Origin: Oleiharenicola lentus
GTDB taxonomy: Bacteria > Verrucomicrobiota > Verrucomicrobiia > Opitutales > Opitutaceae
Direction: 5' to 3'
Length of the DNA: 64,000 nucleotides
NCBI RefSeq assembly: GCF_004118375.1
Contig: NZ_SDHX01000001.1
Coordinates: forward strand, 1,925,693-1,989,692
The stretch's first letter is position 1, and each line of letters begins with the position of its first letter. The translations under genes and the position numbers were made by a program. The notes under the pieces are model-generated. The model worked only from the letters and a program-made list of their open reading frames with translations. It was not told the DNA's origin and made no database searches. This document shows positions 34,260 through 43,832 of the stretch, piece by piece.

Positions 34260-34445
34260 ATGACAAAGAAGGGCGAAATGCTCGTGGTCGGCTCCATCAA
34301 GGCGACTCCGATGGAGCGGTTCGGCAGAAATCAACGCCGAGCGGCTGCGGTAGCTCCCCTGCGCGCGGTGAAGCCAGGCGTCCTGCGTTTCCGCACTTGG
34401 GAAGAAGCTAACGCATGGAAGACGAAAATCCGCCAGCCGGGCTGA
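34260..34445 (+). CDS. Small protein coupled to a nucleotidyltransferase
   Basis: 61 residues from ATG 34260 (a TTG six codons upstream is possible). Basic and mostly without secondary-structure signature; ends FRTWEEANAWKTKIRQPG. It overlaps the following nucleotidyltransferase-like gene by 31 bp in another frame, which is typical for toxin-antitoxin pairs. Its identity as an antitoxin or accessory protein is inferred from that arrangement alone. Confidence 0.55.
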   Translation: MTKKGEMLVVGSIKATPMERFGRNQRRAAAVAPLRAVKPGVLRFRTWEEANAWKTKIRQPG

Positions 34446-34918
34446 CCCGCCCGCCCGATGACCGGGATCTGACCGCCTTGGCCCGGGAACTGAACCGGCT
34501 GGGTGCCCGCTATATCGTCATTGGAGGGGTGGCGATCAACCGTCTCGGTTTCATCCGGGCCACGGATGACCTGGACCTGCTTATCGCCCGGGACATGGCT
34601 AACCAGAGACTGGTGCGGCGTGCTTTGGAAATACTTCCGGACAAGGCGGTGAAGGAGCTGGCCGAGGATGAGGATCTTTCGGAGTGGGTCGTGGTGCGCG
34701 TCAACGACACTATCACCGTGGATTTGATGACGGAAGCTACCGGCATCGCCTATGAGGAAGCGGAAAGGTTTGTTGACTGGCATGAAGTTGACGGCGTTGC
34801 GGTGCCCTTTGCCAACGCCGAGCTGATGCTCCGATTCAAACAGGGGTGGCGCGACAAGGATGCATTGGATCGGAAATTTCTGGAAGAGCGCAAGGACGGG
34901 CCACATTCAGCAGAGTAA
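34415..34918 (+). CDS. Nucleotidyltransferase-like protein (possible toxin)
   Basis: 167 residues of the polymerase-beta nucleotidyltransferase superfamily: YIVIGGVAINRLGFIRATDD followed by LDLLIAR gives the GG and DxD pattern, with a third acidic residue in DTITVDLMTEA. The C-terminus carries LMLRFKQGWRDKDALDRKFL, as in the AbiEii/DUF6036-type proteins. These enzymes often act as toxins paired with a small upstream gene. The 31-bp overlap with such a gene supports the reading, but neither component has been matched to a named system. Confidence 0.68.
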   Translation: MEDENPPAGLTRPPDDRDLTALARELNRLGARYIVIGGVAINRLGFIRATDDLDLLIARDMANQRLVRRALEILPDKAVKELAEDEDLSEWVVVRVNDTITVDLMTEATGIAYEEAERFVDWHEVDGVAVPFANAELMLRFKQGWRDKDALDRKFLEERKDGPHSAE

Positions 34919-34974
34919 GGCTGTTCTGATTGGCATTCCGTGTGTTCCGTGTGTTCAGTGGTTAACACTCCCGC

Positions 34975-36750
34975 ATGAACAAGACCGAGATTGCCGCCGT
35001 TCTGACCGACATCGCCACGCTGCTGGAGCTGAAGGGCGAGAATCCGTTCAAGACCCGCGCCTACCAGTCGGGCGCGCGCCTGCTCGAAGGCATGACCGAG
35101 GATGAAATTGCCCGGCGCGTCGAGGCCGGCACGCTGGAGGAGGTCAAGGGCATCGGTGAGGCGTTGGCGCAGAAAATAACGGAGCTGCATCGCACGGGGA
35201 GGCTGGAGTTCCACGAAAAGCTTAAGGCCTCGGTTCCGGCCGGCTTGGTGGACCTGCTTTCCATTCCCGGTCTGGGCACGAAGAAGATCCGTGCGTTGCA
35301 GGACAAGCTGGGCGCCGATTCGATCGAGAAGCTCAAGGCGGCGTGCGAGGCGGGGCAGGTGGCCGCTTTGGAGGGATTTGGTGACAAGTCGCAGGAGAAA
35401 ATTTTGTCCGGCATCCGCAACCGCGAAGCCTACGGACGGCGGCATCTCTGGCTCGAGGCGCAGGAGGCGGGCGCGCCGATTCTGGCGGGTTTGCGGGCGT
35501 TGGCGGCGGTGCAGCAGGTGGAATCCTGCGGCAGCCTGCGGCGGCGCATGGAGACGGTGGGAGACCTGGATTTTCTCGTGGCCACGACCGAGCCGTCGCC
35601 CGTGGTGGAGTGGTTTGTCAGCCAGCCGCATGTCAAGGAAGTCACCGCGCGCGGCGACCTGAAGGCCAGCGTGCGGCTGGAGTCGGGCCTGCAGGCCGAC
35701 TTGCGGCTGGTGCCGCCGGAGCAGTTTGTCTTCACGCTGCACCACCTGACCGGCTCGAAGGACCACAACGTCCAGATGCGGCAGCGCGCGCTGGAGCGCG
35801 GCCTTAGCCTGAGCGAGTGGGGGCTGTTTCCGGCGGAGGACAAGCATGGCTCGACGGCCGAGGCAAAGAAAGCGGGCGCCACCGGCCCGAAGAGTTTGGC
35901 GGCGAAGACGGAGGCAGACCTGTTCCGTCACCTGGGGCTGGAGTTTATTCCACCGGAATTGCGCGAGGGTCGCGGGGAAGTTGAAGCCGCGGAGCAGAGG
36001 AAGCTGCCCGAACTCGTCACCGAGGCCGACATTCGCGGCGTGTTTCACAACCACACGACGGCGTCCGACGGACACAACACGCTGGAGGAGATGACCGCCG
36101 CGGCCGAGGCGCTGGGGATGGAATACCTCGGCATCGCCGATCATTCGAAATCGAGTTTTCAGGCGCGCGGCCTCGACGAGGCGCGGCTGGAGCAGCAGAT
36201 CGCCGAGATCAAGCGGCTGAACGAGTCGAAGAAGTTCAAGACCTGGGTCTTCAGCGGCACCGAGTGCGACATCCTGCCCGACGGGCGGCTGGATTTTTCG
36301 GACGCGATGCTCGCGCAACTGGATTACGTCGTCGTGTCGGTGCATTCGTCGTTCCGGCAGGAGCGCGAGGTGATGACGCAGCGCATCATCAAGGCCATCG
36401 AGCACCCGCACGTCACGATGCTCGGACACCTCACCGGGCGGCTGCTGCTGGAGCGTGAAGGCTACGACGTGGAGGTGGACCGGATCGTGGACGCGGCCAT
36501 CGCGAACGGTGTGGCCATCGAGCTCAACGCCTCGCCGATGCGCCTCGACATGGACTGGCGGCACTGGCGCAAGGCGGCGGAGAAGGGTCTGCTCACGAGC
36601 ATCAATCCCGATGCCCACCGCACGGCGCAGCTGGACTATTACAAGACCGGGGTCGGCGCGGCCCGGAAGGGCTGGCTGACGAAGGAGCAGGTTCTGACCA
36701 CCCGTCCCCTGGCCGACATGAAAAAGTGGCTGGCCGCCCGCCGGAAGTGA
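34975..36750 (+). CDS. polX: DNA polymerase X / PHP phosphoesterase
   Basis: 591 residues. N-terminal helix-hairpin-helix polymerase-beta domain (IATLLELKGENPFKTRAYQS, VDLLSIPGLGTKKIRALQ), nucleotidyl-transfer palm with CGSLRRRMETVGDLDFLVA (GDxD metal site), and a C-terminal PHP domain beginning FHNHTTASDGHNTLEEM with YLGIADHSKS, HPHVTMLGHLTGRLLL and SINPDAHR. Bacterial PolX enzymes combine gap filling with 3'-5' exonuclease and AP-endonuclease activity in base excision repair. The length and domain order are normal. Confidence 0.93.
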   Translation: MNKTEIAAVLTDIATLLELKGENPFKTRAYQSGARLLEGMTEDEIARRVEAGTLEEVKGIGEALAQKITELHRTGRLEFHEKLKASVPAGLVDLLSIPGLGTKKIRALQDKLGADSIEKLKAACEAGQVAALEGFGDKSQEKILSGIRNREAYGRRHLWLEAQEAGAPILAGLRALAAVQQVESCGSLRRRMETVGDLDFLVATTEPSPVVEWFVSQPHVKEVTARGDLKASVRLESGLQADLRLVPPEQFVFTLHHLTGSKDHNVQMRQRALERGLSLSEWGLFPAEDKHGSTAEAKKAGATGPKSLAAKTEADLFRHLGLEFIPPELREGRGEVEAAEQRKLPELVTEADIRGVFHNHTTASDGHNTLEEMTAAAEALGMEYLGIADHSKSSFQARGLDEARLEQQIAEIKRLNESKKFKTWVFSGTECDILPDGRLDFSDAMLAQLDYVVVSVHSSFRQEREVMTQRIIKAIEHPHVTMLGHLTGRLLLEREGYDVEVDRIVDAAIANGVAIELNASPMRLDMDWRHWRKAAEKGLLTSINPDAHRTAQLDYYKTGVGAARKGWLTKEQVLTTRPLADMKKWLAARRK

Positions 36751-36801
36751 GTCCGCACACGCGGGGTTGAATTCGCGCGCCGACTTGTCTTGCTGGCGGC
36801 G

Positions 36802-37845
36802 ATGTCCCGTCTTTCGCGTCAAAAAACCGCCCTTATCCTCGGCATCACCGGCCAGGATGGATCCTACCTGGCCGAGCTGCTGCTCGGGAAGGGCTACAAC
36901 GTCCACGGGGTCGTGCGGCGCGCGAGCATGTTCAACCGGTCGCGCATCGAGCACCTGCGCGCCGGCGCCGGGCGGAACCGGCTGACGCTGCACTACAGCG
37001 ACCTCACCGACCACACGTCGTTGCGCCGCATCGTGCAGAAGGTTGCGCCGCGGGAGGTTTACCACCTGGCCGGGCAGAGCCACGTGGGCCTGAGCTTCGA
37101 GATTCCGGAGGTCACCAGCGAGGAGAACGCCACGGCCACGCTCGCGCTGCTGGAGATCCTGCGCGATCTCGCCCAGCCGGTGCGGTTCTACCATGCGGCC
37201 AGTTCCGAGCTGTTCGGTGCGCCCGACCGGGCACCGCAGGACGAATCCACCCCGGTCAATCCGGTGAACCCCTACGGCTGCGCCAAGGCTTTTGCCGCGC
37301 AGATGTGCCGGGTTTACCGGCAGGCTTACGGGCTCTTTGCCGTCAACGGCATCGCCTACAACCACGAGTCGCCGCGACGCGGGGAGAATTTCGTGACCCG
37401 CAAGATTTCCCTCGGGGCCGCGCGCATCGCAGCCGGCCAGCAGAAGGAGATCGTGCTCGGCAACCTCGACGCCAAGCGCGACTGGGGCTGGGCCCCGGAA
37501 TTCGTCGAGGTGATGTGGCGGTCGCTGCAGGCGGGGACCGCCCGCGATTACATCTTCGCCACCGGCCGGGCGACCGCCGTGCGGGACTTTGCCGCCGCCG
37601 CCTTCGCGGAGCTGGGCCTCAGGCTGAAATTCTCCGGCAAGGGGCGCGCGGAAATCGCGCGGCGCACCGACACCGGCGCTATCGTGCTGCGCGTCGATCC
37701 GAAGTTCTACCGGCCCATCGAGTCCACGACGCTCGTGGGCGACGCCCGGCTGGCGCGCCGGAAGCTCGGCTGGCAGCCCGCCACCGTTGGAACTGACGTC
37801 GCCCGGCAGATGGTGCGGGCGGATTTCTCTGCGCTGAAGGCCTGA
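36802..37845 (+). CDS. gmd: GDP-mannose 4,6-dehydratase
   Basis: 347 residues from ATG 36802. A short-chain dehydrogenase with LILGITGQDGSYLAELLL (NADP-binding GxxGxxG), VVRRASMFNRSRIEHL, YHLAGQSHVGLSFEIP, the active-site AASSELFGAP and Tyr/Lys in NPYGCAKAF, and the tetramer/GDP-binding RRGENFVTRKIS. It forms GDP-4-keto-6-deoxymannose for deoxyhexose-containing surface glycans. It lies 3 bp before the next epimerase gene and is cotranscribed with it. Confidence 0.93.
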   Translation: MSRLSRQKTALILGITGQDGSYLAELLLGKGYNVHGVVRRASMFNRSRIEHLRAGAGRNRLTLHYSDLTDHTSLRRIVQKVAPREVYHLAGQSHVGLSFEIPEVTSEENATATLALLEILRDLAQPVRFYHAASSELFGAPDRAPQDESTPVNPVNPYGCAKAFAAQMCRVYRQAYGLFAVNGIAYNHESPRRGENFVTRKISLGAARIAAGQQKEIVLGNLDAKRDWGWAPEFVEVMWRSLQAGTARDYIFATGRATAVRDFAAAAFAELGLRLKFSGKGRAEIARRTDTGAIVLRVDPKFYRPIESTTLVGDARLARRKLGWQPATVGTDVARQMVRADFSALKA

Positions 37846-37848
37846 TTC

Positions 37849-38820
37849 ATGGCGACCTTTCTCGTCACCGGTGCGGCGGGGTTCATTGCCTCCAGAGTCA
37901 GCGAATTGCTGCTCGCGGAGGGGCACACGGTCGTGGGCCTCGACAACCTCAACGACTATTACGACGTCCGCCTGAAAGAGTGGCGGCTGGCCCGCCTGCG
38001 CACCCAGCCCGGCTTTGTCTGGCAACCGGGGGACATCGAAAATCTGCCCGCCTTGGAGCGCGTGTTTACCGCGCACCGCTTTGAGGCGGTGATCAACCTC
38101 GCGGCCCGCGCCGGGGTGCGGGCCAGTCTGGCTGAGCCCGAACTCTACCGTCGCACCAACATCGAGGGCGCACGCAACGTGCTCGAGTGTCAGCGCCGGT
38201 TCGGCGTGAGGAAACATGTGCTCGCCTCGAGCTCGTCGCTTTATGCCGGTTGCCCGATGCCCTTCACGGAGGAATCCCCGGTCGAGGCGCCGCAGTCGCC
38301 CTACGCCGAGACGAAGAAACAGGCCGAGCTGCTCGCCCGTGACTATCACCGGCAGCACGGCCTCGACGTGACGATGCTCCGCTACTTCACGGTGTTCGGC
38401 CCGGCCGGCCGGCCGGACATGGCGCCGTTCCGTTTCATCAAGTGGATCGACGAGGGCACGCCGATCACGCTCTTCGGCGACGGCTCGCAGGCGCGCGATT
38501 TCACTTTTGTGGACGACATCGCCCGAGGCACCGTGCTCGCGCTCAAGCCGCTGGGCTGTGAAGTGATCAATCTTGGCGGCGGCCGCAACCCGCTCTCCCT
38601 GCTCACGGTCATCGGCTTCATCGAAAAGGTGCTCGGAAAGGCGGCGAAGATAGCCGGCCAGCCGCCCAGCACCGCGGACATGAAGGAAACCTGGGCCGAC
38701 ATCGCCAAGGCGAAGCGCCTGCTCAACTGGTCGCCGACCGTCCCCGCCGAAGAAGGGTTTCGCCGCACCGTCGAGTGGCATCTGGCGAATCGCGATTGGG
38801 TGCGCGGCATCCGGGTCTGA
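37849..38820 (+). CDS. NAD-dependent nucleotide-sugar epimerase (UDP-glucuronate 4-epimerase-like)
   Basis: 323 residues. Extended SDR fold: VTGAAGFIASRVSELLL, then LDNLNDYYDVRLKEWRLARL as in UDP-glucuronate epimerases, NLAARAGVRASL, catalytic SSSSLYAG and Tyr/Lys in SPYAETKKQAELL, YFTVFGPAGRPDMAPFRFIK and FTFVDDI. It probably interconverts UDP-glucuronate and UDP-galacturonate, though UDP-glucose epimerase activity cannot be excluded. It follows gmd by 3 bp; the pair supplies activated sugars for envelope polysaccharide. Confidence 0.85.
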   Translation: MATFLVTGAAGFIASRVSELLLAEGHTVVGLDNLNDYYDVRLKEWRLARLRTQPGFVWQPGDIENLPALERVFTAHRFEAVINLAARAGVRASLAEPELYRRTNIEGARNVLECQRRFGVRKHVLASSSSLYAGCPMPFTEESPVEAPQSPYAETKKQAELLARDYHRQHGLDVTMLRYFTVFGPAGRPDMAPFRFIKWIDEGTPITLFGDGSQARDFTFVDDIARGTVLALKPLGCEVINLGGGRNPLSLLTVIGFIEKVLGKAAKIAGQPPSTADMKETWADIAKAKRLLNWSPTVPAEEGFRRTVEWHLANRDWVRGIRV

Positions 38821-38907
38821 GTTCGGGAGGGTGCGGCGGATTGGGGCGGGGGATTAACCCGCTTCCGGCATTGCCTCCGGTCGCGAAGCCTGTGTCATAA
38901 GCGACAA

Positions 38908-39999
38908 ATGACTATCGGAGTTCCCAAAGAAATCAAAATCGGTGAAACGCGCGTCTCCATGACGCCCAGTCTTTGCCGCCGCGTGACTTCACTCGGCGGC
39001 AAGGTCGTGCTCGAGAAGGGGGCGGGGATCAGCGCGGGTTTCACCGACGAGCAATATCGGACCGCTGGCGCCGCCGTGGTCTCCTCGGCCGCCAAGGTCT
39101 GGAAGACCGCTGACCTCATCCTGAAAGTAAAGGAGCCGCAGGAAAGCGAGTTCACGCTGATGCGGGAAGGGCAGACAGTCTTCACCTACCTGCATCTTGC
39201 CGCCTGCCCGGAGCTGGCGCGGGAGCTTTGCCGGAAAAACATCCTGGGGCTGGCCTACGAGACCGTCGAGGGCCCGGACGGCCAGTTTCCGCTGCTGAAG
39301 CCCATGTCGCAGGTGGCCGGCCGTCTCTCGATCCAGATCGGGGCGTATCTGCTTCAGTCGCAGCTGGGCGGCTCGGGCATGCTGCTCGGCGGCATACCCG
39401 GCACCATGCCGGGCCATGTGGTCGTCGTGGGCGCGGGCAACTCCGGCGCACACGCCGTCCGCATGGCCGCCGGCATGGGCGCGCGCGTGACGGTGCTGGA
39501 TCTGGACACCCGCAAACTCGAGGTCATCGACCAGGAATACCGGGGCAAGGTCGTCACGCTTGTGTCCAATCCCGCCAACATCGAACAGCAGGTGGCTGAG
39601 GCCGACCTGCTCATCGGCGCCGTGCTGATTCCCGCGGCCAAGGCCCCGATCGTGGTGTCCCGGAAGATGGTCGCGCAGATGCAGCCGGGCAGCGTGATCG
39701 TGGACATCGCCATTGATCAGGGCGGTTGCATCGAGACCATTCACGCCACCTCGCACGAGAACCCCACCTACAAGCAGAACGGCGTGATCCATTACGCGGT
39801 GCCCAATATGCCGGCGTTGGTCGGCCGCACCTCGACGATGGGGCTCACGCAGGCGACGGAACCCTTCGTGGCCCTCATGGTGCAAAAGGGCGTCGAGCGG
39901 GCGCTGGCGGAGCACAAGGGCCTGGCCAAGGGCATCAACACCCGCAACGGCCGGATCACCTACGAGGCCGTGATCAACGCCCTGGGTTTCGATTCCTGA
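38908..39999 (+). CDS. ald: Alanine dehydrogenase
   Basis: 363 residues. N-terminal substrate domain with [29 protein letters not shown] and [14 protein letters not shown]-binding motif [20 protein letters not shown]; then the conserved DIAIDQGGC and [16 protein letters not shown]. It catalyses reversible oxidative deamination of L-alanine to pyruvate with NAD. The gene stands alone, 87 bp after the epimerase. Confidence 0.95.
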   Translation: MTIGVPKEIKIGETRVSMTPSLCRRVTSLGGKVVLEKGAGISAGFTDEQYRTAGAAVVSSAAKVWKTADLILKVKEPQESEFTLMREGQTVFTYLHLAACPELARELCRKNILGLAYETVEGPDGQFPLLKPMSQVAGRLSIQIGAYLLQSQLGGSGMLLGGIPGTMPGHVVVVGAGNSGAHAVRMAAGMGARVTVLDLDTRKLEVIDQEYRGKVVTLVSNPANIEQQVAEADLLIGAVLIPAAKAPIVVSRKMVAQMQPGSVIVDIAIDQGGCIETIHATSHENPTYKQNGVIHYAVPNMPALVGRTSTMGLTQATEPFVALMVQKGVERALAEHKGLAKGINTRNGRITYEAVINALGFDS

Positions 40000-40164
40000 G
40001 CCGGACTTCGCCGTTCGGGCGGACAAATAACAAATGTCCGTCGCTTTTAGACTATTGTCCTCGCGCGGCCCGCATCGCGGGCCGTAGCGATCCAGCGGGA
40101 TGGCTTCGTCGCTTCGCGCCTGCTCATGACAAGACCGGGGGGCGTTGAGAGCATTCGATGCCTA

Positions 40165-40250
40165 GCCACACCCCGCCCTGCGGGCACCCCTCTCGAGAGG
40201 GGATTTTCGCCATCATGGAGGGGTGGCGCACAGCGCCGGGGCGTGGTGGC
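40165..40250. repeat. Palindromic intergenic repeat
   Basis: An 86-base imperfect inverted repeat: left arm GCCACACCCCGCCCTGCGGG..., right arm GAGGGGTGGCGCACAGCGCC... to GTGGTGGC, with an internal perfect hairpin CCCCTCTCGAGAGGGG. It is in the 441-bp gap between ald and fba and is unrelated to the 27-28 kb repeats. The rest of that gap, apart from the terminator at 40386, shows nothing recognisable. Confidence 0.6.
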
Positions 40251-40385
40251 AAGGTGGCCAGCATGTCATTCGCCGAAACCACCGCAGACAACCGGCTTAC
40301 TTCGCCCTTTCGCCATGACAGTCCAAAAGCTCGGGGGCGCTGGTAGCAGAACGACCGGCCGGAAGTTTCCGGCCTGCTGCCCAAA

Positions 40386-40418
40386 GAAAAACGCCGCCCG
40401 GTGTGGGCGGCGTTTTTC
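40386..40418. terminator. Bidirectional rho-independent terminator
   Basis: A 9-bp stem ACGCCGCCC / GGGCGGCGT (40391-40399, 40405-40413) with a 5-base loop, preceded by AAAGAAAAA and followed by TTTTCTT. It works for the leftward fba transcript (stop at 40441) and could also serve ald. Confidence 0.85.
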
Positions 40419-40440
40419 TTAAGGCGATTCCAGTGAAGGC

Positions 40441-41391
40441 TTACTTGCCGAGGCTCTGGCGGAGGTCGGCCAGCTGGCCGGCGCTGCCGAGGAGCTTGTT
40501 GCGCGAGGCGATGAACTTCGCGTATTCGGCGATGAAGATCTTGCCCGGGGGGCGGAAATCGAACTCGGCGGGCTTGTCGCGGAAGAACTCGCGGTGGACA
40601 CGGGTCCAGACGAGGCGGCCGTCGGTGTCGATGTTGATCTTGGTGACGCCGAGCTTGGCGGCGGGGAGATACTCGTTCACGTCCACGCCCATGGAGTCCT
40701 TGATCTGGCCGCCGGCGGCGTTGATGCGGGCGACTTCGTCCTGCGGAACGCTGGAGGAACCGTGCATGACGAGCGGGAAGCCGGGCATGCGGGCCTTGAT
40801 CTTCTCGAGCACGTCGAAGTGGAGGCTCTGCTTGCCCTTGAACTTGAAGGCGCCGTGCGAGGTGCCGATGGCGCAGGCGAGGGAGTCGCAACCGGTCCGC
40901 TTGACGAATTCCTCGGCCTCGGCCGGGTTGGTGAGGGTGGCGTGGCCGTCCTCGACCTTGATGTCCTCCTCGACGCCGCCGAGCATGCCGAGTTCGGCCT
41001 CGACGGAGATGCCCTTGGCGTGGGCGCGGTCCACAACGCGCTTCGAGATCTCGACGTTCTTGTCGAAGGGGTCGTGGGAGGCGTCGATCATCACGGAGCT
41101 GAAGAAGCCGGAATCGATGCACTCGTAGCAGGTCTGCTCGTCGCCGTGGTCGAGGTGGACCGCGAAGATGGCCTCCGGGAAAATCTCGCCGGCCGAGCGG
41201 ATGATGGCCTCGAGCATGCGCTTGTCGGTGTAAGCCCGTGCGCCCTTGGAAATCTGGATGATGAACGGCGCCTGGGACTCGATGGCGCCGCGGAACAGGC
41301 CCATGGCCTGCTCGGCGTTGTTGATGTTGTAGGCGCCGACGGCATATTTGCCGTAGGCGTGTTTGAAGAGTTGGGCGGTCGTGACGATCAT
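40441..41391 (-). CDS. fba: Class II fructose-bisphosphate aldolase
   Basis: 316 residues. Zinc-dependent aldolase with AVGAYNINNAEQAMGL, catalytic Asp and Zn-His in VHLDHGDEQTCYECIDSGF, MIDASHDPFDKN, EAELGMLGGVEED, ACAIGTSHGAFKFKG, VMHGSSSVPQDEV and KINIDTDGRL. It splits fructose-1,6-bisphosphate in glycolysis or joins trioses in gluconeogenesis. A single gene followed by a strong terminator 22 bp after its stop. Confidence 0.94.
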   Translation of the reverse strand: MIVTTAQLFKHAYGKYAVGAYNINNAEQAMGLFRGAIESQAPFIIQISKGARAYTDKRMLEAIIRSAGEIFPEAIFAVHLDHGDEQTCYECIDSGFFSSVMIDASHDPFDKNVEISKRVVDRAHAKGISVEAELGMLGGVEEDIKVEDGHATLTNPAEAEEFVKRTGCDSLACAIGTSHGAFKFKGKQSLHFDVLEKIKARMPGFPLVMHGSSSVPQDEVARINAAGGQIKDSMGVDVNEYLPAAKLGVTKINIDTDGRLVWTRVHREFFRDKPAEFDFRPPGKIFIAEYAKFIASRNKLLGSAGQLADLRQSLGK

Positions 41392-41517
41392 GGCGGTCTG
41401 ACAGTTAGCTTTCGGGGCGGAACTGTCACAAGCCTATTCCCGGCCAACCGTGTCAAAAATTTGCCGCTCCGGACGGAGAGGCTTGGGCAAACGATGCGGA
41501 GACAGAAGCCCGCCGGT

Positions 41518-43455
41518 TTAGCGCACGTCGGCGGTGGGCTGGTGGTCCGACTGCAGGCTGCGCCAGCGGGCGCTGACGCGGGCGAAGATGTCGTCGGGGG
41601 CGAGGCCGTAGTTGGCGCGGAGAATTTCCACGCTGCTGCCGTGCTCCACGAACTTGTCGGGCCAGCCGATGCGCTCGACGGGCGTGGGGCAGTGCGCTTC
41701 CTGCAGGGCCTCGAGGACGGCGCTGCCGAAACCGCCGGCAAGGACGTTGTCCTCCATCGTCACGATGAGCGGGACGACGGCGGCCTGGCTGAGCAGGAGG
41801 GTGCGGTCGAGCGGCTTGACGAAGCGGGCGTTCACGACGCCGACGGAGATGTGTTCCTCGCGCTCGAGACGCTGGGCGAGCTTGAGGGCGTCGGGCACCA
41901 TCGAGCCGAGGGCCCAGATGATGATGTTGGTGCCAACCTTGAGCGTCTCGGCGTGCCCGACCGGAATGAGGGCGGGCTCGTGCTTGACCGGCGCGCCGGT
42001 GCCGGCGCCGCGCGGGTAGCGGATGAAACCGGGGCCGGGCAGGTGCAGGCTCGTGTGCAGCATGTCCACGAGTTCGTCCTCGTCCTTGGGCTGCATGACC
42101 GTGGCGTTGGGCACGCAGCGGAGGTAGCTCACGTCGAAGAGGCCGTGGTGGGTCGGGCCGTCGTTGGGCGAGAGGCCGGCACGGTCCATGCAGAAGGTCA
42201 CGGGCAGGTTCTGCAGCGCGACGTCGTGGATGACCATGTCGTAGGCGCGCTGGAGGAAGGTCGAGTAGATCGCGCAGACCGGGCGGAAGCCCTTGGTCGC
42301 GAGGCCGGCGGCGAAGAGCACAGCATGTTCCTCGGCGATGCCGACGTCGAAGAACTGCGCAGGCACTTCCCTGGCGAGCTGCGAGAGCCCGGTGCCACTG
42401 GGCATGGCGCCGGTGATGCCGAGCACCTTCGGGTTGGCCCGGGCGAAGCGGGAGAGGGCCGAGCCGAAGACGTCCTGGTAATTGGGCGGCGTGCCGGGAA
42501 TGGCCTTCACGCTCTCGCCGGTCTCGGGGTCGAAGGGGCTGGCACCGTGGAATTTCTCGGGGTGGGCGAGGGCGGCGTCGAGGCCCTTGCCCTTCTTGGT
42601 CTGCACGTGGATGAGCACGGGCACGTCACAGTGCTTGGCAAACTCCAGGTTCTTGACCAACGCGTCGAGGTTGTGGCCGTCCACGGGGCCGAGGTAGCGC
42701 AGACCGAACTTCTCGAAGAGGGAGGACTCGACGAAGAAGTCCTTCGTCTCGCGCTTCCACTTGTTGTAAACCCGGTTCATCTCCACGCCGGCGGGGAAGC
42801 TCTTGAAGAAGCTCTCCACGTCGTGGTGCATCTTGTTGTAGGTCGGGTTGGTGCTGAGCTTGTTCAGGTAGCTCGCGATGGCGCCGACGTTCTTGGCGAT
42901 GGACCACTCGTTGTCGTTGAGGATGACGATGAGGCGCTTGGTCGAAGCGACGACGTTGTTGAGCGCCTCGAGCGTCACGCCGCAGGTGAAGGCGGCGTCA
43001 CCGCACACGGCGATGACGTGTTCGGGCGAGTTGCGGAGGTCGCGGGCCGTGGCCATGCCGAGGGCGGCGGAGAGGGCGGTGCCGGCGTGGCCCGCGCCAA
43101 AGGCGTCGTGCGGGCTCTCGCTGCGGTAGAGGAAGCCCGAGGCGCCGCCGGTCTTGCGGAGCTTGGCGAAGAAGTCGCCGCCGCGGCCGGTGAGGAGCTT
43201 GTGCACGTAGCCCTGGTGGGCGACGTCGAACACAAACTGGTCGTCGGGTGTGTTGAACACGCGGTGCAGCGCGATGGTCAGCTCGACCACGCCGAGATTG
43301 GGACCGACATGGCCGCCGTTGCGCGAGGTGACCTCGATGAGTTCGTCGCGGATTTCCTGCGCGAGCTGCGGAAGTTGCTCGGGCGCGAGGGCTTTGACGT
43401 CGGCGGGGCCGGCGATGCGGGAAAGGAGGGTGGGGACGGACGCGGAATTGCTCAT
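41518..43455 (-). CDS. dxs: 1-Deoxy-D-xylulose-5-phosphate synthase
   Basis: 645 residues, normal length. Thiamine-diphosphate site VCGDAAFTCGVTLEALNNV to LNDNEWSIAKNVGA; N-terminal HVGPNLGVVELTIALHRVF; transketolase-like middle domain with FFDVGIAEEHAVLFAAGLA and MDRAGLSPNDGPTHHGLFD. It makes DXP from pyruvate and glyceraldehyde-3-phosphate, the first step of MEP isoprenoid synthesis. It is 21 bp downstream of xseB, a frequent bacterial pairing, though the usual ispA between them is absent here. Confidence 0.95.
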   Translation of the reverse strand: MSNSASVPTLLSRIAGPADVKALAPEQLPQLAQEIRDELIEVTSRNGGHVGPNLGVVELTIALHRVFNTPDDQFVFDVAHQGYVHKLLTGRGGDFFAKLRKTGGASGFLYRSESPHDAFGAGHAGTALSAALGMATARDLRNSPEHVIAVCGDAAFTCGVTLEALNNVVASTKRLIVILNDNEWSIAKNVGAIASYLNKLSTNPTYNKMHHDVESFFKSFPAGVEMNRVYNKWKRETKDFFVESSLFEKFGLRYLGPVDGHNLDALVKNLEFAKHCDVPVLIHVQTKKGKGLDAALAHPEKFHGASPFDPETGESVKAIPGTPPNYQDVFGSALSRFARANPKVLGITGAMPSGTGLSQLAREVPAQFFDVGIAEEHAVLFAAGLATKGFRPVCAIYSTFLQRAYDMVIHDVALQNLPVTFCMDRAGLSPNDGPTHHGLFDVSYLRCVPNATVMQPKDEDELVDMLHTSLHLPGPGFIRYPRGAGTGAPVKHEPALIPVGHAETLKVGTNIIIWALGSMVPDALKLAQRLEREEHISVGVVNARFVKPLDRTLLLSQAAVVPLIVTMEDNVLAGGFGSAVLEALQEAHCPTPVERIGWPDKFVEHGSSVEILRANYGLAPDDIFARVSARWRSLQSDHQPTADVR

Positions 43456-43476
43456 CGTGGTGGGGGCCGCAGGCGG

Positions 43477-43725
43477 TTACTCCGCGCGGGTGGATTCAAA
43501 GGCCTCGAAGGTCGCGCTGCCGTCCTTCGCCTTCTTAAGCTTCTCGATCTTCAGCTCGGCGTCCTTCAGGCGGCTTTCGCACACCTTGAGGAGCTTGGAG
43601 CCCTCCTCGTATTTGGCGAGGAGCTCGGCCAGCGGCACTTCGCCCGATTCCATCGAGTCAACGATGGTCTCGAGCTTGGCCAGCGCGGCCTCGAAACTGA
43701 GTTTGGCGGTCTTGTCAGAATCCAC
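43477..43725 (-). CDS. xseB: Exodeoxyribonuclease VII small subunit
   Basis: 82 residues. The coiled-coil family signature is clear: LSFEAALAKLETIVDSMESG, VPLAELLAKYEEGSKLLKVC and ESRLKDAELKIEKL. It binds the XseA large subunit (not in the window) to form exonuclease VII, which degrades single-stranded DNA. First gene of xseB-dxs. Confidence 0.93.
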   Translation of the reverse strand: MDSDKTAKLSFEAALAKLETIVDSMESGEVPLAELLAKYEEGSKLLKVCESRLKDAELKIEKLKKAKDGSATFEAFESTRAE

Positions 43726-43832
43726 GCTGTCACTGTGCGCCCGGGGCGGGGCATTTCAATCAATCTTTGCCGGACGACTGGCAGCCAGCGGTTTAGGCTG
43801 GCGCGGGCCCCCAATCGGAGTCCACTAAAGCC

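Noticed and set aside
34750-38781. 1343-codon antisense ORF opposite polX, gmd and the epimerase
   Set aside because: It lies opposite three well-supported genes, has no recognisable domain and a composition typical of high-GC antisense frames.
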